A stretch of DNA of 22,667 nt from JAZRUF01 sp045636205 (GTDB lineage: Bacteria; Bacillota; Clostridia; Oscillospirales; JAAYXM01): the NCBI GenBank assembly GCA_045636205.1, contig JAZTXE010000040.1:1-22667 (forward strand), written 5' to 3'. The position numbers and the translations under genes were made by a program. Under the pieces are notes generated by a model. That model worked only from the letters and a program-made list of their open reading frames with translations, was not told the origin of the DNA and searched no databases. Each line of letters starts with the position of its first letter. The first letter of the stretch is position 1. Positions 1-5,958 of this stretch are shown here, piece after piece.

Positions 1-16
1 TAAGCCTTATAAAATA

Positions 17-53
17 AAAAACACCGAAAGCTATACTTGCTTTCGGTGTTTTT
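17..53 (-). terminator. Rho-independent terminator after proB (bidirectional)
   Basis: A perfect 15-bp inverted repeat (AAAAACACCGAAAGC at 17-31, its complement at 39-53) encloses a 7-base loop. It lies 7 bases beyond the proB stop codon. Both arms end in A/T runs, so it can stop transcription from either side, including from an unseen gene left of the window. Confidence 0.93.
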
Positions 54-60
54 ATGTGAG

Positions 61-843
61 TTATTCAATAAACAGCGTACCGTTTATGTGCCCGCAAATC
101 ATGTTATATAGCTCTTCGACGTGCTCGCCGTTTGCGATTACCATCGGGATTTTGTGGCTGAGTGCACGTTCAGCTGCCATAAGCTTTGTGGACATTCCGC
201 CGGTGCCCAGGTTTGTTCCCGCGCCACCTGCGCATGCGCGCAGCTCAGGGGTTATTTCATGTACTATCGGGATAATGCGTGCGTTTTGGTTTTTGTGCGG
301 GTCCGCGTCATACAGACCGTCAATATCCGAGAAAAGAACCAACAGGTCAGCGTTGCATAAAATCGCAACCTCTGCAGAAAGTGAGTCATTATCTCCAAAC
401 AGAATTTCGTCGATTCCGGTTGTATCATTCTCGTTTATAATCGGAATAGCGCCGGTTTCAAGCAGGGTTTCGAGAGTATCGATAACTTTCTGACGGCGGG
501 TTGGCTGGTCAACGTCATCACGGGTTATGAGCATCTGAGCGATAGTTTTACCGTAATCCAGGAAAAACTTATCGTATATATGCATAAGCTCGCACTGACC
601 TACTGCGGCGGCAGCCTGCTTATACCTGACGTCCTTGGGGCGCACGGTCATACCTAACTTGCTCATGCCGACACCGATGGCGCCCGAGGTTACCAGAACC
701 ACGTCAACTCCTGAGTTTTTTATATCCGATAAAATCTTTGCCAGCGTTTCTATTCTGCGCAAGTTGAGCATACCGGTTCCGTGCGTCAGAGTAGAAGTAC
801 CAACTTTAACTACAATTCGTTTAACTTTATGACCTTTTAACAA
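61..843 (-). CDS. proB: Glutamate 5-kinase, short form without PUA domain
   Basis: ProB phosphorylates L-glutamate to gamma-glutamyl phosphate, the first step of proline synthesis, in the cytosol. The 260-residue product is an amino-acid kinase domain throughout: VVKVGTS near residues 11-17, TSGAIGVG around 52-59, the NENDT substrate loop in the middle, and a late GTGGMSTK motif. It ends where longer ProB proteins continue into a C-terminal PUA domain, so this is the short form also found in other bacteria. The start is a TTG: AGGAG stands 7 bases upstream and there is no better in-frame ATG. A promoter lies at 886-914. No proA adjoins it in the window, and a terminator follows directly, so proB seems to be transcribed alone. 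The functional call is firm; the start is likely. Confidence 0.93.
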   Translation of the reverse strand: MLKGHKVKRIVVKVGTSTLTHGTGMLNLRRIETLAKILSDIKNSGVDVVLVTSGAIGVGMSKLGMTVRPKDVRYKQAAAAVGQCELMHIYDKFFLDYGKTIAQMLITRDDVDQPTRRQKVIDTLETLLETGAIPIINENDTTGIDEILFGDNDSLSAEVAILCNADLLVLFSDIDGLYDADPHKNQNARIIPIVHEITPELRACAGGAGTNLGTGGMSTKLMAAERALSHKIPMVIANGEHVEELYNMICGHINGTLFIE

Positions 844-885
844 TATGTATCTCCTGCCTTTGCATAAAAATGCGTGAATAAATGT

Positions 886-914
886 ATTTTAGCATATATA
901 TACCAAAAACGCAA
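886..914 (-). promoter_or_regulatory. Putative sigma-A promoter of proB
   Basis: Read on the minus strand, TTGCGT is followed by 17 bases and TAAAAT. A TG one base before the -10 makes it an extended -10 element. It lies between the deoC terminator and the proB start, with about 35 bases of leader. Confidence 0.6.
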
Positions 915-926
915 CGAAAACAGATA

Positions 927-956
927 AAACGCCCGAAATAACCACTTCGGGCGTTT
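927..956 (-). terminator. Terminator after deoC
   Basis: A perfect 11-bp stem (AAACGCCCGAA and its complement) with an 8-base loop starts 2 bases after the deoC stop codon. The T-tract on the minus strand is short (TTT, then a T-rich stretch), so efficiency may be moderate. The stem is nearly the same as that of the terminator at 3188-3219. Confidence 0.8.
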
Positions 957-958
957 AA

Positions 959-1624
959 CTATTCTTCACAGCCGTTAATAATTTCAATCGAGGCGGATGC
1001 GCCTATACGGTCAGCGCCCGCGTTTATCATGGCGATTGCGTCATCATGGCATCGTATTCCGCCGGCGGCCTTTACTTTAAGACCGTTTGACGCGGCTTTC
1101 ATAAGCATTACATCCGATACAGTTGCACCGCCGGTTGAAAAACCTGTAGAAGTTTTAACATAATGCGCACCCGCATCCGCCGCCAGACGGCAGGCTATGC
1201 TTTTCTCAGCATCTGTCAGCAGGCAGGCTTCGATAATTACCTTGACTATAGCCTTTCCTGCAACTGAGGAGACAACCTGAGCAATGTCATTTAATACATG
1301 CTCATAGTTTCCGGCTTTTAACATTCCGACGTTTATCACCATGTCAATCTCTTCGGCGCCTGCATCTGCCGCATATTTGGCTTCAAGGGATTTAATATCC
1401 GCCATGCATGAACCGAGCGGGAAGCCTACCACCGTGCAGATTTTTACGCTTGTCCCATCGAGCAGAGTTTTGGCGTAATGAACGTAGCAGGAATTGATGC
1501 ATACGGATGCAAAACCGTATTGCACAGCCTCTTCGCAGAGCTTTTTAATGTCCTCATGCGTTGCCTGCGGCTTGAGGATTGTATGGTCGATTTTAGATGC
1601 AAGCTGTTTTTTTGTAATTTGCAT
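959..1624 (-). CDS. deoC: Deoxyribose-phosphate aldolase
   Basis: DeoC cleaves 2-deoxyribose 5-phosphate to glyceraldehyde 3-phosphate and acetaldehyde, a step in deoxynucleoside salvage and catabolism in the cytosol. The 221-residue protein has the usual length and landmarks of a class I aldolase TIM barrel: IDHT near residues 12-15, CTVVGFPLG at 63-71, EIDMVINVG at 92-100, and the Schiff-base lysine in VKTSTGF (Lys157). A second lysine follows in the VKAAGGI segment. The ATG lies 5 bases beyond the csoR stop codon, and its ribosome binding site (AAGGA) is inside the end of csoR, so the two genes are very likely translated together from one mRNA. Placement under a copper-type repressor, rather than with other nucleoside genes, is unusual. 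Confidence 0.95.
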   Translation of the reverse strand: MQITKKQLASKIDHTILKPQATHEDIKKLCEEAVQYGFASVCINSCYVHYAKTLLDGTSVKICTVVGFPLGSCMADIKSLEAKYAADAGAEEIDMVINVGMLKAGNYEHVLNDIAQVVSSVAGKAIVKVIIEACLLTDAEKSIACRLAADAGAHYVKTSTGFSTGGATVSDVMLMKAASNGLKVKAAGGIRCHDDAIAMINAGADRIGASASIEIINGCEE

Positions 1625-1629
1625 GATTA

Positions 1630-1926
1630 TCAGTCCTTAAAAAACTTATCTATCGCCTGTTTAAACTCGTCAACCGCACCCATGTCTCCATCCTCTATTG
1701 CGTGGGTGATACAGTGGGTGATATGCTCGTTGATTATTTCCTTGCCAAGCCCGCCTATTGCCGAGCGAACCGCGGATAGCTGAATTAGAACATCAGAGCA
1801 GTCCTCATCGCTCTCTATCATCTTCTTTACGTGCTGCAGATGACCTATGGCACGCGAGAGACGGTTTAGCTGGCGTTTTTTTTCGTCAGGAGAATGATGA
1901 TGGTGATGATGCGTAGAATGCGGCAT
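1630..1926 (-). CDS. csoR: CsoR-family metal-sensing transcriptional repressor
   Basis: This small all-helical repressor (98 residues from the chosen ATG) belongs to the CsoR/RcnR/FrmR family (DUF156). Cys43, His68 and Cys72 have the 25- and 4-residue spacings of the Cu(I)-binding Cys-His-Cys set of CsoR, so copper is the likely effector. The N-terminus carries six consecutive histidines (residues 6-11) plus His3, which could bind metal too. A GTG 15 bases upstream is also in frame, but GAGG lies 9 bases before the ATG at 1926, so I prefer that start. The gene has its own promoter (1959-1987) and is coupled to deoC. No copA- or copZ-like gene is present here, so its target, and whether it represses itself, cannot be told. 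Confidence 0.88.
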   Translation of the reverse strand: MPHSTHHHHHHSPDEKKRQLNRLSRAIGHLQHVKKMIESDEDCSDVLIQLSAVRSAIGGLGKEIINEHITHCITHAIEDGDMGAVDEFKQAIDKFFKD

Positions 1927-1958
1927 AGAGTTAAACCTCACTTGCTGTTATTTAGTAT

Positions 1959-1987
1959 ATTATAAACTTTTTTTTGGATTTAATCAA
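1959..1987 (-). promoter_or_regulatory. Sigma-A promoter of csoR-deoC
   Basis: On the minus strand TTGATT, a 17-base spacer and a perfect TATAAT precede csoR. The -35 overlaps the last codons of the upstream methyltransferase gene. There is no terminator between that gene and csoR, so read-through from the ECF transporter unit is also possible. Confidence 0.75.
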
Positions 1988-2558
1988 TCATAAATCCGGA
2001 TACTATATATTTTTCCGCATCGGATATTTTAACATCTGCCTGCAGGTGCTTTGAGAAAATATCAAAAAGTTCATCTGCACTCATGAGTCCTAATGAAACC
2101 GCGGATGCCGAACCGCTGTGATGTGCGTTTATCTTCTCACGGCTCATTCCGTGGGCGACTGTTAATCTGCCATGCGGGTTTAAAAGCGACGCTAAAATAC
2201 GAATTAGACGCTCAGGGGCGGTAAAATGCGGAAAAGCATTGTACAAAACTATGCAGTCAAATTTAGATTTAAACGAAAAGTCCTCAACATCGGCGCATAT
2301 AACAGGGATGTCCGGGAATTTTAAGCGTGCGTAGTTAACCATTTGGGGAGAAATGTCAATGCCGGTAACGCATGCATTACGTGAGAGGTAATAATCAAAA
2401 AGAACACCGGTGCCGCAAGCGACATCCAATACGTGTTTGCCGTCGGTTACACCGCCGATGTCAAGAATTGTATTTATTATTCGGTCATCCTTTATCATTT
2501 CGGCATCCCATGAGGGTGCGCAAGAGTCAAAAAAACGTATAATACCTTCTTTATTCAT
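1980..2558 (-). CDS. Class I SAM-dependent methyltransferase, substrate unknown
   Basis: This 192-residue cytosolic protein has a Rossmann-type methyltransferase fold. Motif I is VLDVACGTG (residues 43-51), the acidic end of strand 2 is in GIDIS (Asp68), and ICADVEDF (about 87-94) matches the adenine-binding region; a CIVLYNAFPHF motif follows. It resembles small Methyltransf_11/25-type enzymes and lacks any domain that would name the substrate. The start codon overlaps the end of the upstream ECF S-component gene by 8 bases (ATGAATAA), which implies translational coupling and a common task, possibly modification of the imported compound. The stop codon is where the csoR promoter begins. The family call is firm, the substrate is not known. 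Confidence 0.85.
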   Translation of the reverse strand: MNKEGIIRFFDSCAPSWDAEMIKDDRIINTILDIGGVTDGKHVLDVACGTGVLFDYYLSRNACVTGIDISPQMVNYARLKFPDIPVICADVEDFSFKSKFDCIVLYNAFPHFTAPERLIRILASLLNPHGRLTVAHGMSREKINAHHSGSASAVSLGLMSADELFDIFSKHLQADVKISDAEKYIVSGFMID

Positions 2559-3108
2559 GTGTTTTCAATGCCTCGGTGGATGTGATAACATGGGATTTTA
2601 TAAGCGCGAATACAAGTATCGGGATGATTATAAGCTGTGCAATAATACCCGGAAAGGTTTTTATGATATACGAACCCACCCAAAGAGAAACCGAATATGC
2701 CTCGGCGTTTGATAAATATACAAAGATTTTAGCTATTCCGCCGACAATCCTGCCCGCAATCATAGCAGGGATGAGGGATATGTACAGGTTTGCGTATGTG
2801 CTTTTAGTGCATATAAGCTTAAAAAGAATGCCTGATACGATGCCGTAAACAACAAGCTCGGGTATCATTGAAATGAGCTGAGGTGCCTGAGGCATGCCAG
2901 ATAAAACGCTTGAAAGCACCGGTCCTATAATCCCGCAAAGAGCTCCGTAGAGGGGACCGCATAAGAGTCCGCATAAAAGCACCGGGAAATGCATCGGGGA
3001 AAATGCCTGACCTGCTCCAACCGAATGCAGTATTAGGGGGAGAACATAACATAATGCAACGCATATCCCTGCGGTACAAATTTTCTTGCTCAATGACATG
3101 GATTTCAT
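2551..3108 (-). CDS. ECF transporter S component (substrate-binding membrane subunit)
   Basis: The 185-residue product is a hydrophobic membrane protein with about six helices, typical of the substrate-specific subunit of energy-coupling-factor vitamin and micronutrient importers. The segment with SPMHFPVLLCGLLCGPLYG, the GMPQAP loop after it, and PELVVYGIVSG match the ECF S-component family (ECF_trnsprt type). The energising EcfA/EcfT subunits are not in the window, as is usual for class II systems that share one module. The ATG at 3108 has AAAGGAG 9 bases upstream; a longer reading frame begins further upstream but would start inside the preceding terminator. The substrate cannot be deduced. 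Overlap with the following methyltransferase gene suggests a shared pathway. Confidence 0.82.
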   Translation of the reverse strand: MKSMSLSKKICTAGICVALCYVLPLILHSVGAGQAFSPMHFPVLLCGLLCGPLYGALCGIIGPVLSSVLSGMPQAPQLISMIPELVVYGIVSGILFKLICTKSTYANLYISLIPAMIAGRIVGGIAKIFVYLSNAEAYSVSLWVGSYIIKTFPGIIAQLIIIPILVFALIKSHVITSTEALKTHE

Positions 3109-3141
3109 AAAAAGACGCTCCTTTAAAAATGGTATACGTAT

Positions 3142-3170
3142 ATTGTACTTGCTAAAGAGAATAAAAACAA
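3142..3170 (-). promoter_or_regulatory. Putative promoter of the ECF transporter-methyltransferase operon
   Basis: On the minus strand TTGTTT, 17 bases and TACAAT are found. Transcription would start about 27 bases before the ATG, leaving no room for a riboswitch. Confidence 0.6.
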
Positions 3171-3171
3171 G

Positions 3172-3183
3172 CCCCCATGGGGG
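3172..3183. promoter_or_regulatory. Perfect 12-bp palindrome upstream of the -35, possible operator
   Basis: CCCCCATGGGGG is a perfect palindrome in an otherwise AT-rich region, one base upstream of the -35 of the ECF operon promoter and just outside the 3188-3219 terminator. The location suits a regulator site, but no regulator is known. Confidence 0.35.
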
Positions 3184-3187
3184 ATGA

Positions 3188-3219
3188 AAAAACGCCCGAA
3201 ATAAAATTCGGGCGTTTTT
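3188..3219 (-). terminator. Terminator after the aminotransferase-amidohydrolase operon
   Basis: A perfect 13-bp stem (AAAAACGCCCGAA and its complement) with a 6-base loop lies 10 bases beyond the amidohydrolase stop. A T-run follows on the minus strand. Confidence 0.92.
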
Positions 3220-3229
3220 CAAGGAGTGT

Positions 3230-4102
3230 TTACTTAAGCGGTACCAGCTTGAGTGCGTTACCTGAATAAATTTTATCCAGAACACCCGCCGGTAGCTTGT
3301 CAGCTATAGAATTTAAGAAATCCTGATGGATATTATCAAAATAATCGCGACCGTAAAGGACTCGATCCTGGAACTCGGTTAAGAACTCAACTGCGAATTC
3401 CGGGTCACGTGAGAGTGCGTTGCAGCCGCTTCCTGCAGAAATGTCGCAGTACAAATTCGGATACTTGCGGAGCATCTCAATGAGCTTTCCGCCCGGCTGA
3501 ACCTTTTCCTTCGGATACGGAGACTTGTCGTACAAATCATCACCTGAAATATGCGACCAGAAACCCGGTGCATGGCCTAAGAAGTTTGTCTCCGGGCATT
3601 TGGCGATAGCGCGTTCAAATGCATCTATACCGCCGCCGTACCAGTAGTTCGGGCGAGGATAGGGAGTGCCACGGTCAAACTCATAGTCTATATGCACAAG
3701 AACCGGCAGACCCTTTTCACCGCAGAAGCGGTACATACGAATTGCGTCCCAGTCATCGAGCATCATGCGGATTTTAAGCTCGCCGTAAATTTTTACGTCA
3801 TACATATCAATCGCCGAGTTTAAGCGGTCAATTGCGTCCGGTCGGCGCGGGTCAGGAGCATAGCCGAGCACAAAGCGCTCAGGTGCACGCTCCTTATAAT
3901 TTAAGCAGCGCTCAAACGGAATCGGCCCCCATGGGCTGTAGTGAATCGGGGTGCGACTGTCGTAGCTCGGATCATATTCGCTGGTGGGTGCTTCCCAAGA
4001 GAGAAGCCATGTGACATCTATATTGTTTTCGTCCATATTGGCGAGGTATTTGTCAAGGTCATGCCCGCACCAATCCGGATGGTTGTGATCATCAATAATC
4101 AT
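3230..4102 (-). CDS. Amidohydrolase-family (TIM-barrel) metal-dependent hydrolase or decarboxylase
   Basis: The 290-residue cytosolic protein matches the Amidohydro_2 branch, which includes ACMSD-like decarboxylases and lactone hydrolases. The metal-binding His-x-His is at residues 6 and 8 (DDHNH), with further candidate ligands His137 (LVHIDYE), His177 (LGHAPG) and Asp253 (LYGRDYF) at the ends of later barrel strands. The ATG at 4102 is preferred because AAGGAG lies 10 bases upstream; an in-frame TTG 9 bases earlier would sit on top of that site. Only 14 bases separate it from the aminotransferase gene, so the pair is one operon. The reaction is unknown; hydrolysis of a lactone or amide in sugar or cyclitol metabolism is only a guess. 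Confidence 0.82.
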   Translation of the reverse strand: MIIDDHNHPDWCGHDLDKYLANMDENNIDVTWLLSWEAPTSEYDPSYDSRTPIHYSPWGPIPFERCLNYKERAPERFVLGYAPDPRRPDAIDRLNSAIDMYDVKIYGELKIRMMLDDWDAIRMYRFCGEKGLPVLVHIDYEFDRGTPYPRPNYWYGGGIDAFERAIAKCPETNFLGHAPGFWSHISGDDLYDKSPYPKEKVQPGGKLIEMLRKYPNLYCDISAGSGCNALSRDPEFAVEFLTEFQDRVLYGRDYFDNIHQDFLNSIADKLPAGVLDKIYSGNALKLVPLK

Positions 4103-4116
4103 TTTAATCAAACTCC

Positions 4117-5352
4117 TTACTTCTTGCTTGCGTAGTATGCAGCTACTTTACGGACGGCTGTGATAATATCGTCAATATCCTGCTCGGTGTGGAATTCCTT
4201 TATATAGAAGCGTAGCGCAGTGTCCAGGATTTCCTCGGCAACCGGGCAAAGACCCTTGTAATACTCAACATCGCTTCCTTCGAACGGATAGTGCGAGTTC
4301 ATAAAACCGGTTTTGTTCTGGAACATCTCATATTCGTATACAGGAGCCGGAAGATAGCCGATTCCAGTCGGAATGCCCTCTGCGTTGAGTGCATCGCAGA
4401 ACTCCTGGCGGGTTGCGCCGAGTTCCTCTTCGTTTATGCGGAACATATAGAACCAATATGAGGATTTGCATCCGTCATAAACCTTCGGGATGTAGATGCC
4501 CGGGATGTCCTTAATTGCTTCGGAAAGCTTTTCGCCCCACTTGTTACGAGTGCCGCAAATGTAGTCAAGACGGTCAATCTGAGCAAGGCCTACCGCACCG
4601 GTCAGCTCGTTCATACGGTAGTTGGGTGCGATAAACGGGATCTTTCTGCCTGCGTTCGGATCTTTTGTAAAACGGTCATAGTTTTTGTCTGCAAAACGGA
4701 ATGCGGTGTAGTAGCTATCCTCATCGTTTGTCAGAACCATGCCGCCGTCACCTGCGGAAATGTGTTTGAAATCATTGAGACTGAAGCAACCAAAGTCGCC
4801 GATTGTACCTACTGCGCGGCCCTTGTAATAACAGTCATAGCTCTGAGCACAGTCCTCGATAACCTTTATGCCCTTGGAGCGGCAAAGCTCCATGATGGGG
4901 TCCATGTCAGCAGCGTTACCTGCCAGATGAACGACCACGACAGCTTTGGTCTTCGGAGTGATGCGCGCAGCAATAGTCTCTGCGGTCATGTTGTATGTAT
5001 AACCGTCCAAATCTGCAAATACCGGAACCGCGCCCTGGAAAACGATTCCTATTAAAGTGCCCATGTCGGTTATAGGTGAGGTTATGACCTCATCGCCGGG
5101 GACTACACCTGCTGCGCCGAGCGCAACATGAAGGGATGCGGTGCCTGACGATGTTGCAACGCAGTACTTTGCGCCGTAACGGTTTTTGAATTTTTCGCAC
5201 AGCTGTTTAACCTTGTTGCCGTACATATAAAATAACGTATTCTGCTCAAGAGCCTCTTTCAGATGCGCAAGCTCTTCGTCTCCAAAGCGTTTGCCGGTTC
5301 CGAAAGGTGTGGTTTTAGTCTTCTCGCCACCGAAAATAGCCAGTTTCTCCAT
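4117..5352 (-). CDS. DegT/DnrJ/EryC1/StrS-family PLP-dependent aminotransferase
   Basis: The 411-residue enzyme belongs to the sugar and cyclitol aminotransferases that transfer an amino group to a keto-sugar or keto-inositol using pyridoxal phosphate. Visible landmarks are SSGTASLH (68-75, cofactor phosphate region), VIEDCAQS with Asp167 for the pyridine nitrogen, and SLNDFKHISAGDGG with Lys196 as the Schiff-base lysine. The length fits the family. AAAGGAG lies 9 bases before the ATG. It heads an operon with the amidohydrolase; no nucleotide-sugar or O-antigen genes are nearby, so a role in surface polysaccharide synthesis is not supported, and a catabolic or aminocyclitol role is just as possible. 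Its transcript appears to start about 127 bases upstream with two hairpins. Confidence 0.9.
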   Translation of the reverse strand: MEKLAIFGGEKTKTTPFGTGKRFGDEELAHLKEALEQNTLFYMYGNKVKQLCEKFKNRYGAKYCVATSSGTASLHVALGAAGVVPGDEVITSPITDMGTLIGIVFQGAVPVFADLDGYTYNMTAETIAARITPKTKAVVVVHLAGNAADMDPIMELCRSKGIKVIEDCAQSYDCYYKGRAVGTIGDFGCFSLNDFKHISAGDGGMVLTNDEDSYYTAFRFADKNYDRFTKDPNAGRKIPFIAPNYRMNELTGAVGLAQIDRLDYICGTRNKWGEKLSEAIKDIPGIYIPKVYDGCKSSYWFYMFRINEEELGATRQEFCDALNAEGIPTGIGYLPAPVYEYEMFQNKTGFMNSHYPFEGSDVEYYKGLCPVAEEILDTALRFYIKEFHTEQDIDDIITAVRKVAAYYASKK

Positions 5353-5439
5353 TTCAATACACTCCTTTTATATTATAGTAGTATGCGGAAAATGCATTTG
5401 GGCGGTTTGCCAAGTTAAAATTATGCAGCAATTCCAAAC

Positions 5440-5480
5440 GCGTCGTTGACGCAAAGAAAAGAGCAAAGCTCTTTTCTTTG
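5440..5480 (-). promoter_or_regulatory. Two adjacent hairpins at the 5' end of the aminotransferase leader
   Basis: Positions 5452-5480 form a perfect 13-bp inverted repeat with a 3-base loop. Directly downstream on the minus strand, 5440-5452 forms a second hairpin (GCGTC/GACGC, 3-base loop). The first arm begins about where transcription from the 5486-5513 promoter should start. It could be an operator, a stabilising 5' stem, or part of an attenuator. The remaining leader (5353-5439) shows a further TATAAT at 5372-5377 but no clear -35. Confidence 0.6.
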
Positions 5481-5485
5481 AGGTT

Positions 5486-5513
5486 ATTATATCATGCCAA
5501 ATTAAAAATTCAA
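5486..5513 (-). promoter_or_regulatory. Promoter of the aminotransferase-amidohydrolase operon
   Basis: On the minus strand TTGAAT, 16 bases and a perfect TATAAT preceded by TGA (extended -10). It predicts a start near 5479 and a leader of about 127 bases. Confidence 0.72.
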
Positions 5514-5639
5514 TGACATATCTTCCAATAGTACAATAATTTTGCAACATTTCGGACAATTCTTAAAAAGTAACCCGCGTCAACTGCAAGGCATATAGTG
5601 GTATAGGGCGGATGAACTGTCCTTAAGAGATTTTTGCAA

Positions 5640-5900
5640 ATGGAGTTTTACTTAAAAATGAAACCGAAGAGACTTACTCTTGATTGCCTTCCGTTAGGGG
5701 AGAAGGCGCATGTAACAGAACTCAATGTATCCGGCGTTGACAGACGACGGATGTTGGATTTGGGACTGTTGCAAGGTGCGACGGTAGAGGCGCTTGCCAG
5801 AAGTCCGTCGGGAGACCCGGTGGCATATTTTGTGCGCGGGACCGTAATCGCACTGCGCTCTGAGGATGCACAAAAGATAACCGTTTCAGAATGTGTGTAA
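5640..5900 (+). CDS. feoA: FeoA-type small SH3-like protein
   Basis: The product of about 86 residues has the FeoA pattern: LPLGEKAHVTEL, then RRRMLDLGLLQGATVEALARSPSGDP and a final VRGTVIALR segment, which is the SH3-like beta barrel. FeoA is a cytosolic helper of the FeoB ferrous iron transporter. The start is uncertain: ATG 5640 has AAGAGA 9 bases upstream; ATG 5658 would give 80 residues with GGAG 12 bases upstream; a TTG at 5634 is also open. I chose 5640. feoB follows after 58 bases with a hairpin between. No convincing promoter was found in 5514-5639, and I saw no obvious Fur box. Confidence 0.85.
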   Translation: MEFYLKMKPKRLTLDCLPLGEKAHVTELNVSGVDRRRMLDLGLLQGATVEALARSPSGDPVAYFVRGTVIALRSEDAQKITVSECV

Positions 5901-5913
5901 TTATATTTTTCAG

Positions 5914-5937
5914 AGGGCTTTGGTTTGCCAAAGTCCT
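5914..5937 (+). other. Hairpin between feoA and feoB
   Basis: A 10-bp stem with one G-U pair and a 4-base loop (AGGGCTTTGG/CCAAAGTCCT). There is no T-run, so it is not a terminator; it may set mRNA stability or relative expression of the two genes. Confidence 0.6.
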
Positions 5938-5958
5938 TTGAAACAGGGGTGGTTATAT

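Noticed and set aside
56..493. Rightward 145-codon frame over proB
   Set aside because: It is antisense to an unmistakable glutamate 5-kinase and begins within the terminator area.
3109..3285. N-terminal extension of the ECF S component
   Set aside because: It would run back through the promoter, the palindrome and the preceding terminator; ATG 3108 has a strong ribosome binding site.
5368..5559. Leftward 63-codon frame upstream of the aminotransferase
   Set aside because: It would begin upstream of the predicted promoter, runs through both hairpins, and has no ribosome binding site; it is leader sequence.
5353..5639. Riboswitch or Fur box in the aminotransferase/feoA intergenic region
   Set aside because: I could not match any known riboswitch core or a convincing 19-bp Fur palindrome; only the hairpins and the leftward promoter are supported.
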